Shown: piece after piece, positions 1 through 11,500 of the stretch | How the letters are laid out: each line of letters opens with the position of its first letter | Numbering within the stretch: the stretch's first letter is position 1 | DNA from: JAJVIP01 sp964405835 | GTDB taxonomy: Bacteria > Elusimicrobiota > Elusimicrobia > F11 | Direction: 5' to 3' | Assembly (NCBI GenBank): GCA_964405835.1 | Contig: CAYOPN010000001.1 | Location: forward strand, 58,113 to 122,112 | Length of the DNA stretch: 64,000 bases | Position numbers and translations under genes: made by a program | Notes under the pieces: generated by a model | Database searches by the model: none | Seen by the model: only the letters and a program-made list of their open reading frames with translations | What the model was told of the DNA's origin: nothing

Positions 1-149
1 TTTGTTCGGAATCTTCTTTTAGGCGGCGTTCTTGATCAAAGACATTTGGGTCCGGGGCCTCGGTTTCGGCTTTTCCAATAGCGCAAAACGCCATAAAAAT
101 GGCGCTTAAAAACAGCGCGTTTTTGATCCGGACCCCATTTAGTCTCATA
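1..149 (-). CDS. Secreted protein, 5' fragment cut by window edge
   Basis: An ATG at 147-149 opens a frame that runs 49 codons to the left edge without a stop. Residues 8-26 form a basic start followed by a hydrophobic stretch (KNALFLSAIFMAFCAIG), then KAETEAPDP, which looks like a Sec signal peptide with cleavage near the KA/ET junction. What is visible of the mature part is charged (DQERRLKEDSEQ). The family cannot be recognised from so little. It is co-oriented with the PorV-like gene upstream and could be the last gene of that transcription unit, although a long palindrome lies between them. The Shine-Dalgarno match is poor. A longer overlapping frame at 36-272 lacks any secretion signal and is probably a shadow. 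Confidence 0.5.
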
Positions 150-223
150 AATCTTCAAGAAGTATAAGGGGTGGCAGGAGTGTTTTCCATGCTTCAATTG
201 GGGCTGTTTACGTCGGAAGTCAA

Positions 224-301
224 TTGTACGGTTGAAGCTTGAGAATTGATGATTGGTACTTTGAATGATCAAGTTTCAATCATCAAGCTTCAACCGTACA
301 A
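224..301. repeat. AT-rich imperfect palindrome (copy 1 of a dispersed family)
   Basis: The left arm at 224-255 begins TTGTACGGTTGAAGCTTGA and ends TTGATGATTG. The right arm at 277-301 is its reverse complement apart from a short insertion in the left arm. It sits just downstream of the PorV-like stop codon at 304, so it could act as a transcript-end hairpin, but no T-run follows on the minus strand. The outer blocks AATTGATGATTG and CAATCATCAA recur at 57455-57524. Confidence 0.75.
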
Positions 302-303
302 AC

Positions 304-2007
304 TTATTTATAGGCGCCGAGTTGACGTAGGTACTCGATGGCGGTCTGGTTGTTCGGCTCGAGTTCGAGCGCGCGTTTCCAGAGCGTGATGGCCTTCTCT
401 TTCTCGCCCATCAAGAAGAACGACGCGCCCATGCGGCCGATCGCGGTCACGTTGCTCGGGTCGATACGGAGAACTTGTTCGCACTTGGTGATGGCGACGT
501 CGTAGCGGCCTTCGTAGATCGCCGTCAACGAATCGTGCAGTTTCTGGTCAACCAAGGTCCAGCGGGCGCCCGACACGGTGTCGCGCGGCATCTCCACTTG
601 CGGGAGGCCGGCCTGGCGGGCGATGCGGTTCGTGAAATTCATGAGGTTCGGGTTCGACGGGTTCTTCTCGAACGCGGTGCGCAACGAGTCATAGGCCGTC
701 GTGAGGTCGCCCTGCACATAGGCCGACACGCCTTGGCGGACCAAGCGGTCGATTTCGCCGTCGCCGGTGGCGGCCGGCAAGGAGCCCGCGATGGCGTTCA
801 TCTTGTTGACCATGGCCTGAAGGTCCTTGTTGCCCGGATCGACGGACAGCGCCGCTTCCAAGCGCGCCACGGCCTGCGCGTAGTTGCCTTTGCTGAACGC
901 GGATTCGCCGGCCTTGATCAAACGGCGCACTTCGTCGCCGCGGCCCGAGGTGGCGGTCTTGCCGAATTTAAAGCCAAGCGACATGCGTTGCGACATGCCG
1001 AGTTCGTTCAAGCCCACGGCCAGATCCAAATTCAAACGGCTGAACGCGAAACCGAACCCGAAGGTCGTTTCCGCAATTTCACCATCACGGTTTTCAAGGC
1101 CCAAACGCAGGGCCATTTTGCGCGTGGCCCAATATTCGGTGCCCAGGTTCCAGCCGAGGCCCGAGTACTTGTTGGAATTGATGTCGGCGGCGAGCACGAG
1201 GCGCTTATTAAGCATGCTGTAAGAGTTGCCGATGCGCAGCGTGAGCGGCAGGCGATCGTCGGATTCGGCCGGCGCCTGGCTGACCGCGTTCTTGATGGAC
1301 AAACCGAAGCGGTAGTTCTCATTGACCTTCGAAAACACCGAGGCGTCGACCGCTGAAAATGATTGAGCGAATGTATCGATCGTGGTGCTGATGCGTTTGA
1401 GCGCGATACCGGCGGAGAGCTTCTGGGTGACTTGTTTTCCATAGGCAAACGTCATGCCCTGCTGCGAAATAACAAAGTCCCCTTTCTTGTCCACCGTAAG
1501 GTAGTTGGGGCTGTCCGGCGGCGACGACGGATCGATGGTCACAGCCACCTTCTCGAAACCGCCGGAATTCAGCCGCGTCATGTTAAAACCCCAAGCGCCC
1601 ATTTTGGAGCCCGGGCTGACGTAGCTGATAGATGTCAGCGTGGTGTCTTCAAAGAGCGAGGCCTGCATCGCCTGAAGCTCTTTGCGTTCTATCTGGACCA
1701 TGGCGGCGGGGTTCCAATAGGTAGCGCTGGCATCATCGGCCACAGCCAAGAACGCGCGGCCCATGCCCAATGAACGGGCGCCGGAACCCCATTGCATAAA
1801 GCCGGCAGGTTCGCCGGCAGCGAAAATGTGAGAGATCGACGGAACGACCACCAACGCCACGATCACAAGCGCACGGGTGAGATGCGCCTTAAACGGGGTA
1901 TTGGAGGGATGCAAGGAAGGAGAGACCTGGGTAGAAATAAAGGAGCAAAGCGCCGTCAGCGCTTTGAAATAAAAATTCCGATGTGTTCCCTCGATCACGT
2001 CGTACAT
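304..2007 (-). CDS. PorV/UPF0164-family outer-membrane protein with C-terminal TPR domain
   Basis: The protein has about 567 residues. After a hydrophobic core (RALVIVALVVVPSISHIF) and an AAG cleavage region near residue 64, the sequence GARSLGMGRAFLAVADDASA, followed by TYWNPAAM, is the hallmark start of PorV/PorQ/UPF0164 barrels. Alternating beta-strand-like segments run to about residue 365. The last 200 residues are TPR-like (SKGNYAQAVARLEAALSVDP, KAITLWKRALELEPNN). PorV proteins shuttle type IX substrates by binding their C-terminal domains at the outer membrane; that is family knowledge. The gene lies directly downstream of the giant gene, whose C-terminus is such a domain, so a cargo-shuttle pairing is inferred. 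An ATG at 2005-2007 is preferred, with AAAGGG upstream; a GTG four codons earlier abuts that SD too closely. The 44 residues before the hydrophobic core are unusually long for a signal peptide. Confidence 0.85.
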   Translation of the reverse strand: MYDVIEGTHRNFYFKALTALCSFISTQVSPSLHPSNTPFKAHLTRALVIVALVVVPSISHIFAAGEPAGFMQWGSGARSLGMGRAFLAVADDASATYWNPAAMVQIERKELQAMQASLFEDTTLTSISYVSPGSKMGAWGFNMTRLNSGGFEKVAVTIDPSSPPDSPNYLTVDKKGDFVISQQGMTFAYGKQVTQKLSAGIALKRISTTIDTFAQSFSAVDASVFSKVNENYRFGLSIKNAVSQAPAESDDRLPLTLRIGNSYSMLNKRLVLAADINSNKYSGLGWNLGTEYWATRKMALRLGLENRDGEIAETTFGFGFAFSRLNLDLAVGLNELGMSQRMSLGFKFGKTATSGRGDEVRRLIKAGESAFSKGNYAQAVARLEAALSVDPGNKDLQAMVNKMNAIAGSLPAATGDGEIDRLVRQGVSAYVQGDLTTAYDSLRTAFEKNPSNPNLMNFTNRIARQAGLPQVEMPRDTVSGARWTLVDQKLHDSLTAIYEGRYDVAITKCEQVLRIDPSNVTAIGRMGASFFLMGEKEKAITLWKRALELEPNNQTAIEYLRQLGAYK

Positions 2008-2035
2008 TTCGTTTTTCACCCTTTATTTTGTGCTA

Positions 2036-2072
2036 CCCGCCTCCGCAGAATCGCTTCGGCGGGCAAGCCCGC
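2036..2072. repeat. GC-rich REP-like palindromes upstream of the PorV-like gene
   Basis: CCCGCC (2036-2041) pairs with GGCGGG (2058-2063) around a core CCGCAGAATCGCTTCGG. A second stem, GCGGGC-AA-GCCCGC, occupies 2059-2072. The core resembles the palindromes at 47243-47274 and 47319-47346. It lies in the leader of the PorV-like gene, between the giant gene's stop and the PorV-like start. I see no convincing promoter in this 190-base gap. Confidence 0.6.
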
Positions 2073-2196
2073 TCGAAACTGCTCTACAGATGTGTTTAGT
2101 CTAGGGGGATGCCGTGACAGGGGAGGGATTTAGAGAAGACAAACCGATGACAAAATATCGACAATCTAAAGCTTACTTGAGGTTCTTATTGGTGAA

Positions 2197-2525
2197 TTAG
2201 TTAATAATGCCGATTTTGCGGATAACGGTGGTCGAACCTTTTGATCCGATGACCTCGATCCGCATGATGTAGCCGCCGGCGGCGACGCGGGTACCGCCGG
2301 TGTCTTTGCCGTCCCATTGGAACACGTTGGGGCCGGCTCTACCGCCGGTCTGGCCGGCGCCAAAGTCCCATTCGCGGATCTTGTAACCCAACAGATCAAA
2401 CAGCAAGATTTTGACCGTCGCGTCCTCATTAAGGATATAGGCGATGTTGGTCGGACCCTGACGAATATCCACCGGGTTCGGGTAGTTCGTCACTTTGGTG
2501 ATCGCTTCGTTCGGGAAGCCGGTGC
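2197..2525 (-). other. C-terminal FlgD-like / type IX-like sorting domain of the giant protein
   Basis: The last 107 residues carry the standard motif series: NYPNPVD, IAYILNEDATVKILLFDLLG, FQWDGKDTGG and VAAGGYIMRIEV, ending KIGIIN at the stop. This YPNP...IYxL...V.I.IyD.xG...WDG....G..V.sG.Y pattern is typical of FlgD-Ig-like domains and of type A sorting domains in T9SS cargo. It is the terminal domain, as expected of a sorting signal, and the next gene downstream encodes a PorV-like protein. Confidence 0.85.
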
Positions 2526-5500
2526 TGGCCGGTTCCGACGGATCGGACCAGGCGCTTACGCCGCCCGCTTGGTTAATCGAACGAATACGATACTGATAGA
2601 AATGACCTCCCGGTTTCGGCAAATTGGCCGGATTATCTTTGTTGCCGATCAACATTGAGAACTGGTTACCGGGCACGAGGCGAATTGTTGCCCAGGTAGG
2701 ATCATTGTCCACGCGTTCTTGGATTTCGTATGCGCGCACGCCGGATTCGCTGTCCCCACCGACAGCCCAACGGATCGTGAACACGCCGCTCTTGGCCGGC
2801 TCGCCGCCCGCCAACTCTTGGTCGGAAACGGGCTTCCCAGGCACCGTCGGTGGTGACAGGTCGATGCGGTAGAACTTGACCGCCGTTTCAGCGCCCGCCA
2901 ATCCTCCAGAGGTGACGGCGCGCGCGCGCACAACGTATGCGTTGTTCGTGACGCGATCTCCGACAAAATGTTCGACACGCGGCGTGCCGTATGTTTCTCC
3001 GCGTCGGTTAATGACGAACTTGTTGTTGACCCGCTGCGAATAACCGAGGATTTCACTGCCGATTTGAATTTGGTTGTTTTCCGCAGGGAAATCTTCGAGC
3101 CCATTGGTGTTGTCTACATAAAGATCAAACGGCGGATTTGTCGTGATTGGCAAACTTTGCGAGAGTTGGGCAACCGCCGCCGCAAGCAATGTTAAGTTGC
3201 TCATCTCGATAAAGTTCTCTTTTTGGGTGTCCATCCAACCGAGGCCACCCAACTGCTGACGCGAAATGGAGTTCATTAAGTTGTTCACGCTAAGACCCAC
3301 TTCGTATTTGCCCAATGCGGAGCTGCTAACCTTGGCCCATTTCGCGAACAGTTTGGATGTGTCTTTCGACCATTTTTCCGGAATGTAGCCAAAGTCCGGG
3401 AAGCCATCTTTGCCCAAATCAATTTCCGGGACACTATCGCCGTTCTGGTCGGGCAATACGGTGTCGGGCGTTCCGTCGTTATTGAAATCTACATCCAAAT
3501 ACCCGCTCTTGAGCATATCGACCTCGATCAACCCGTCGCCGTCCAAGTCAATTCCGGGAAGCTGTGTGGCCGCGTCTTTAATCACATCGTTCAGTCCATC
3601 TCCGTCGACATCCACCATTGGCACGCCGAACGAGTCGAACGTGCGCGGCGCCGGGATGCCGTTCTCGTCCAGCGCCGGATACCCGTCGCCATACGGATTG
3701 GCCCAAATGCGCGGCATCACGAACACCGGCGAAACGATCATGGAGCCTTCATCGAGAATCGTTGTCAAGTTACTATTGAGTGAAACAAAATCGATGGCAG
3801 GGTCGGCCCCCGCCGTGGCCGGGACAAATGTAAGGTCCGAAAATTTCTCGATTTTGATGCCGAACTGATGGCCTTTGGTGGATTCCAACGTGAGCGAGGT
3901 TTCACCCACATCGACGGTGACGAAAAAATTAATAAGCGACGTGCTGATAACCTGACCCGATGAAGCATTCAGGTCCACGAACGCTACGCCATTCACAAAA
4001 TTCGTTGATTGGCCAAGCAAGACCTCGCCGATCAGCGTGTCGGACAACGGCTCGAAAATCGTGTTGTCATTGTCCCGCCACAACGAGACGCGCGTAATGT
4101 CGCCCTGACCATCGACATCGCTTTCAATGCGACCCGTCTGCTCAAACCGGATGCGATTCAACGTCACGTGATTGCGGTTGGTGACCATCGTGAACATCAT
4201 CATAGGCACGCCGGTGGACAACGCCGGAATTTGCGGCGGCGCCAATGTTTGCCCCGACATGCTCACCTGCACCGCGTTAATCAAGAACAAAGATGTCTGA
4301 TAGGGGTACGCCTGTTGGGGCGTGGTTCCGTTCAAGAATTTAACAACGGGGGACACCGTGTTCGGCGCCGACACGCTGATCCAAGACCGATCGGCAATAC
4401 GCACCCCGAGAGTGGCGCCCGCCTCTGCCCCGTCGCCGATATCATAAGCCACGAAGAAACTCCGGCCCGTCGGCGACAACAACACCGATGTCGTAAGCGG
4501 GATTTGGATAATGCGATCGTTGTTATCGGACAAGTTGAATTGCGCGGTCGGGCTGCTTAGCAACTCGTCGCCGGCGTCCAACTGATCGTTGAAGTTAACG
4601 TCGCGGTAAATCTTCACGTATTTAACGTCCGAGTTCCGGCCGAAGGGATAGCCCGCCGGATTTTCAAGCGACGACCCGGTGCGTTCAAGACGGATCGAGT
4701 TCCACGTGGCTTGCGACAGATCCGTGGCTAATGTGAACCGCAACACCTCCACATTGGTGCTCGCCTGGTAGGTCCCGCCATTTTGCGACACGACCTTCGC
4801 CGAATCAAACACAGAGAGCGTCACTATATCGCTGGCTTCCAACACACTGGAGCGAGACGTGCTGAACGGCGGCGTGATGGTTACGAACGACGGCGTATCG
4901 GGGAAGTCAACCGTGAAATAATCGGTGGCGGAAATGCGCGCGCCGACATTAACGCCCACTTGCGCGAACGCGTTCAAATCATAGGTTAAGAAGTAATTCT
5001 GCCCAGCCGGGTTCACCGTCTCGGATTCAATGACTTGCGGATCGAGAACAAGGTTCGTGGTCATTTCGTTGAATGTCTCGGTACCCTGCGAGAGCATATG
5101 GACCAACGCCCCATTCGCATCAGTGCTCGTTTCCTGCACGTTGAATATGTTGTCGTTCCCGACATCTTCAAAGATGCGGATCGCCGATACATCGCCGTTG
5201 ACGGCACCATTGTCGGTAATAAGGTCGACGCGCAAATTCGTCCATACCGCCGTATTAGCGTTGGTCTTCAAATTGATGCGCGCCATCGGCACGTATTGAA
5301 GCGCCTGCGTCACTTGGGGCGGCGCCAGGTCTTCCATGAAGATCTTCATCGTATCGAGCGTCGGACGAATGACGTTCGCCGGCGATTCGACCGGCATGTT
5401 CGCGCTCGACACGCTGTGAATTCCGTCGTTGCTGGTCAGCGCGCCGATAGAGAGGCTGGTCGCGCTGTTGATCTTTAGCGCGAGCAAATCGTCGTAAATT

Positions 5501-8500
5501 GCCGTTGGATCCACATCCACGGTGACCCAATACGTTGTCTGCTGCGATGTCACGAGCGCGAAACCGGGGCTGCCGACCGTTGGGTCGTTGAGCGCGATTA
5601 ACGCCACGCCGCCTGCATCGCCGCCCGTGCCAAGCGCCTTCTGACCAACCAGCGTTTCGGTTCCCGGAGGAATGATCCCCGTCGCGGGATCGCGGTCCAA
5701 CGTTCCGTTGCCATTATCGCGCCATACCTTGATCATCGCGACATCGCTATCACTGCCTTTAATCGAACCCGGTGGCAAGAAGCGGTTGAGGCGCAAAGAG
5801 AACCAACGCACGTTAAAACCATCGCAGGAGACGAGCAGCTTCATAAAGGCGTTGTTTAAATCGCCTTGCGTGTAATGAACGCCCACTTTCGCATTGCCGA
5901 GATGCGCGTTGGGGACCGTTCCCAACTGGCCGCGCGACACGCTCTGCAGCTGACCGTTGCTCTTCGAAGCGTAATAAATCACTTCGGAGTCGATGACCGC
6001 ATAACCCGATGTAGGCAGGCCCAATGTATTGGGACGCAGCGGGATCGCCGTCGCCACCGAGCTCACATCCACATCCAGAACCGGCGTGGCGGTCACGCCG
6101 GAGCTGTTGCTGAAAAGCAACGTCGGTTCGACGGTGACAACCCGTGGTGACGGGATGATCGTTCGCACCATGGAGTTGGCCGGCAAATTCGCCGCGCTCA
6201 CCGTGTCAAAATTGGGCGGCGTTGGGAACATCGTGAACGATGCCGGGCTTGCTATACGGAACGAGAGCGTGGTTTCCGGCGTGGCGAGCGGCTCCATGTC
6301 CACCGTCAAGAAATAACGCAGGCTTGTATTTGTGGCAAGGCTGCGCGGCGTGGTCATCAAGGTTTGCTGCCCGTTGAAATTAATTTGTGCAATGCGCGGG
6401 GTTCCCGTGTTGCCGAAGGTGCCCGTGCCCACGCGCACGTCGTTAACGCTTGAAAACACGCCGTTGTTATCCACGTCGTACCAAACGGCAATCTGCTCCA
6501 CATCGGCCGGATTCGCCGTGCCCGTGGAGAAGATTTGCAGCCCCGTCCAGAACGCTTCGGATTGGTTGGTTGACAGCATCATCTGCAGCACCGGCTGATT
6601 GATCGCCGACTGCTGAAGCGTGCTGCCGAGTGTCGTGTTCGTGGACACGACCGTGATCGTATCGCCGTACTCCAATATGTCGCCGATTTCCGCGTTAAAA
6701 CTCGGGATCGGATCAACGATATCGGGCGCCCCAACGCTCACATAGGAGGTGGCCGGAATAGCAAGACCCAGGACCGTCTGTTGACCAGCCAGTCGGCCCG
6801 GAATGGCCAAGGGGTCGATATCGTAAACGATGAAATACGATTTGTTGCGGCCGGCACTAAATACCGACTCCCCGGTTAAATGATCCACCGGCACAACACG
6901 GGTAACACCGGTGAACGAGGTCGCGGTTTTACCCGTGTAAGCAATACCGTTTTCAGCGCCGATCGAAACCGTACCGGAAGGCGGGAATTCGGTCGTGTCG
7001 CCGACATTGATCGTCAACGGCCCCGTGCTGCTGTCCATGTCCGCGGTGATCACGGTCTCGGCCTTGAACGCCAAATTCTCGGTTATTTCCTGTCCGCCAA
7101 ACGAACCAAAAATCTGCAAATAACTTTGACCGTCAACTTGCACGCCGGCCGCGTGCGCGATGGGCGTTGAGCCTTCGACACCACGCGTAACGCCCGTAAA
7201 TTCGTTAAACACAGCGTCAATGCCCGTATAGGTCACCACCTCGCGGTTGCCGGTGTTGTCTTCAATCACCAACCGTCCGGGCGCGGCAGGGAAATCCTCG
7301 ACCGAACTGACCGGGATATTGGTGGCGGCGCCGGATATCGCGGATGCCAGCGTCGCCGATTTGAACACGATCTTTTTATTGGTCGGAGACACAATTTGGT
7401 CGATATCCGGATCCAATTGCTGGTTACCGTCGACGTCATAGTAAACCCGCATATCTTCGACGTCGCTCGCTTCATTGACCAAGTTCGTGTTTTTACGGTC
7501 GATCCGAATTCCGGTCAATATGACCGAGTGATCGTTCGAATACATATCGAGGCGAACAATCGGAACATCTTTGTCCCCTTGCGTCGCCGCGGCCGGGGCC
7601 ACCGGGATCGGGTTGATAATAAGACGGTCGTTGGTGGCGGCAATCGGCGGCGTTCCCGACAAGACCGGGAATGCTTGCGTGGTCGGGTCCACCAGATAAT
7701 CCACCATCGCGCCGTCGGAAAGAATGATGTCCGTTCGGGATGGGATGCGGATGCCGAGCGTGGAACCAATGGAAGCCGAGTCCGCCAACGCCATCACAAC
7801 GTAAAGATATTTGGTCGTCCCATTTAGGAGCAGATTCGGCTGAATATCCAACAGCGCCGCGCTGGTTGAAAAAGACATGACGCTTGAGTTAATAAGCGTG
7901 TCCGCGCCGGGTTGGAAATTTCCATCGCCGTCGGTGCCGTCCAATCCGTCCAAATACAAACGGATGTTTGAAACATCCAAATCGCTGGCGGTGCCCGTCC
8001 GCGTAACCCGAATTTTGTCGAGAACGCCGGTGAAATCCCGCGTCCAGAACCCGAGTTTCAAATAACCGGCCGCCGATTGACCTTGCGGAACGGTGGCATT
8101 CTGAGCGTTGCTGTAATAGGCGGCGATATTATCGGCACGCAACATCACCGGCGCCGGCGTCTTTGTGATCGGCGATTCATAAGACAACATCGGGAAATTG
8201 TTCTCCGCGATACGCGCCGTCGACTCGATGGCCGGGATGGTGAAGGCCCCCGAATCCAGGATACCCACGCCCAGCGTTGTATTTTCCGCAGCCACCGTGC
8301 TGATGCGAACCGTCACGAAGTAATACTGAAACACGTTTGTGATGACTTGCGATGACACCGTGAAATCAAGATCGCAAATATCGTTGCCGGAAACATTGGC
8401 GAAAGTGCCCGTCGCCACGGGGACGCCTACCGTGACGCCGTTGCCGTCGTCGGCGGAGTCAAATTCACCGTCTTTGGGCCCCATGTCCTTCCACAACGCG

Positions 8501-11500
8501 ACTTCAATCACATCTTCGTTCGGCAAGTCGCCGAGCTTGGTCACGCGCAGCCCTTTCCAGGTCGCGTACGTCGCCACGGTGGGCTTCACCACCGTGTGCA
8601 ACCGCAGCATCGCTACTGGATCCGGCTTGTCAACCGTGGTTCCATCGCCTTGAGCGAGCGAGAAAGGAATCGAAATCGAATCTTTATAGGGGTCGCGGTT
8701 GCCGATCGGCTCCGGCGCCAAATCCGTCGGCGTGCCGACAAGACCGGTGGTCGTGATATCTCCGCTTGAAGGGGGTAAACCCGTGCGACCATTGATAGAT
8801 GGGTTTGCATAATCGGTCGCGTACACCCTCAGGGTTTCTTGGATTAAGTCGCGGATGCTGAAAGAACCCGTTGCGGTATTCGTTAACGTGAGCGTGGAAA
8901 TACCAACCCCATCACCGGTAATCGTGACCGTCGCGGTGCTGGCGGAGTGTGATAAGCGGATTATGCCGGAATAAACCAATCCATTGTTTTCGCCGATCGC
9001 AGCGCCGCCGTCGGCCGCGTTGTTGTAGACATCGCGCGCCACCACCGAAATCACGCCTTCGTTACGCACGCTCAACGGGCTGACGGTGGTATACGGATGC
9101 TCAAGTGAAATCTTGGTGGCGCGGTTGGGCGTAATCACCGCGTTCTGCGTGCTCGACAAGATGGTCCCACCTTGGTGCACCGCCGACAACACCGGGAAGC
9201 CCACCGTTTGATCTTTGTAATACATGTCGCGTTCGGTCGTGCCCGGAGGGAATGAAAGTGAAAGCCCATTCGCTCCGAAGATGGAGTCAAAAGTTCCCGT
9301 GGGCGTGGTGCCACCCTGGCCAAGCGGCGAGGTCGAGAACACATCGACCGTCTGAGTGCCGGTCGAAGACGAAACGTTATCGTACCGATCGCGCATCTGA
9401 ATCTGAATATTCGGCGTAGTTACGCCAATGACATACGAGCTGGTTGTGCCGGCAATCAATTTGCGCACCGGCGTATTGAACACGAGGCGATAGGGCGGCG
9501 CGGCCTGGACCGTGTACGTTTGGGTGGCGATGTCCCAACCGCGCGAGGGCGCGAAATTCTCGCGGACCGTATGCAAGTGATTCCCCGCCTTGTCATCGGA
9601 CATATAGTAGGTCGTCGTGTGCTGGCCCAAGGCCAAGTTGGCCATGCCGTTTCCAGAGGAGAAGGTCGCGCTGGATGGAGAAGCGAATCGGTAATTGCCC
9701 GTCGAATTCGACTCCAAACGGAAATTAATCCCGGCGCCGGCATTGTCCTCGCTGCCCAAGATAACCGGCGTGGGGTTCGAATATTTATCCTGCAATTGGA
9801 TCGTGCGCACGGACGTTGTTGTGCCCGCCACGAACACGGCTGGCGACGAAAGAATTACGATCTTGTTCTGGAAGTCGAATGTTGGCAGCACCGTCACAAA
9901 ATGGTCCGACGTCTGCCACGACCGGGCCTCGGCTTTTCCGCCGATGATCGGACGACTTGAGGAAAGGACGCCGTAACTTTCCGAAGATGTTGTGTCGAAG
10001 TAATAGAAACGCGTCACATATGTTCCGGAAGCGATATCCAGGCTTCCGGTCGTGTTTGCCAATAGCCCCGGCAAGGTGGTGGCCGCCGAGCTGAACAAAA
10101 ATCCGTACGCGTCGTTGGTGGCGGAGACGGTTCGCGTGCTTAAGAAATTAACCTTGATGGTTTCGGTCGCCAACGTCGGGTTTGAGAACGAGTCCCACAA
10201 CTCAAATTGATATTCCTGCACATTGCCCTGGTAGGTGATCATGCCGGCTTCCAACGTGCGGCGCGGATTGTCGACGCCGATCGTTGCCGTCTGACCTGGC
10301 ACCACCAAGAGTTCATGCGTGGCCGTCGTCAGCGGAGCGCCTTCGGCGCGTATCTGCCAGGTCCCAAGCCGGCCGTCCTCGCCGATTGGGATGGACGACA
10401 TCGTGTCGTAGAACGAGAACTTCATCTGAGAAACGCCGATGTTGAACACGCGGGTTGTGATTTGATTCACCTGCGCGTTGGGCTCGGTGAAATAGAATGT
10501 TTTTCCGTCCGATGAATGCGTGGTGCTCTGGCCGGTGCCCAGCAACAAATTAACGTTCGACACCGATTCCGTGGTCGCATTGTCGAAGTCATCGCGCCGC
10601 TCCAAGGTGAATTGATCGGCGGTCCAGGTCCCGGCCACCATGCTCGTTGGCGCGCTGGTGAAAACAAGTTTCGAAGGCGATCCGCCCTTCGTCACCAAAC
10701 TCAATGTGTTGCCGGTCACCGAATTGCTGGCAAAGCGCACTTGCGCGTAATCCGCGGCGCGGGTTGAAACAAAGTAATAGAAAGCGGGGCTGCTGCCGAT
10801 GCGTCCATTGGCGTCGGTCCATGTTGATGTAACGACGTTGTAAGACGCGCCGTCAAACCAACGGATGGTGCCGGTCGCGCCGAACACATTAATCACGTTC
10901 AAGTCCGCGTTGAAATTCGGCGTGGCAACATGGTTATTGTATTGATCGGCCAATTGCGCGACCAGCTGAACCTTGCCGAGATTCGACAGGTTTCCGGCGG
11001 ACACATTAACCTGATTGTCGACGGTCCCATCTGTCAAATCAGCCGGCGTCGTGAACAAGAATCGGCTCGGCGCACCCGACAGAACCAACACATAGGGCCG
11101 CGAAGAGAATCCGGCCCGTTCTGTGCTGATTGCGGACGAACCAAAATCAGATGCTTTTAACCAGCGCGATCCGGCTTTCTTGAGAGTGAAATTACCCTCG
11201 GCGCCGCCGATAAAATCTTTCACACCATTGTCGGTGGCCAAGAACGTGTAATTTGGCGGCAACACCGCCACTTGCGCGGGATCGGTTGACGTCTCGGCCT
11301 CAAACACGATCGTTCCCGTGTAACTGTTCGGTCCCGTTGAAACAATGTTTTGGAATTGATCGCGGACCTGAATGGTGCCGTTAAACGCATCGCCGGCGGT
11401 CACGGTCGACGGCAAATTCGTGAATTGCAGATAATGCGCCGCAGCCGGCCAAACGCGCAAATTGCTCGCCTGGCCCGATTTAACGCCCCCGGTTCCAACC

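Larger units (their letters stand above)
3700..8739 (-). repeat. Class C repeats of the giant protein (about 8 copies)
   Basis: I count eight copies of a roughly 200-residue unit. Its pattern is a hydrophobic strand, then A.WTGLRV..TG, then DV..I.VWYDVDNNG.F....D.L, then FFVT.DV......GVRI. The central DxDxNGxF....D segment looks like a single calcium-type loop in each unit. Examples are AFWTGLQIFSTGTANPADVE, NSIRLERTG and RVSLWRDNDNTIFEP. Three copies of an unrelated module interrupt the array (7138-7362, 6862-7065, 5876-6095). The repeat class resembles uncharacterised surface-protein repeats; I do not assign a Pfam name. Confidence 0.8.

Noticed and set aside
224..301. Classical rho-independent terminator after the PorV-like gene
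   Set aside because: The stem is long and AT-rich with no following T-run on the minus strand, so it is listed as a repeat only.
475..1356. Plus-strand 293-codon frame opposite the PorV-like gene
   Set aside because: Arg/His/Gly-rich composition typical of an antisense shadow in GC-rich DNA; the opposite strand encodes a recognisable barrel-TPR protein.
2166..2429. Short minus-strand frame overlapping the end of the giant gene
   Set aside because: The giant gene's FlgD-like domain occupies this DNA in another frame; the short frame has no family features.
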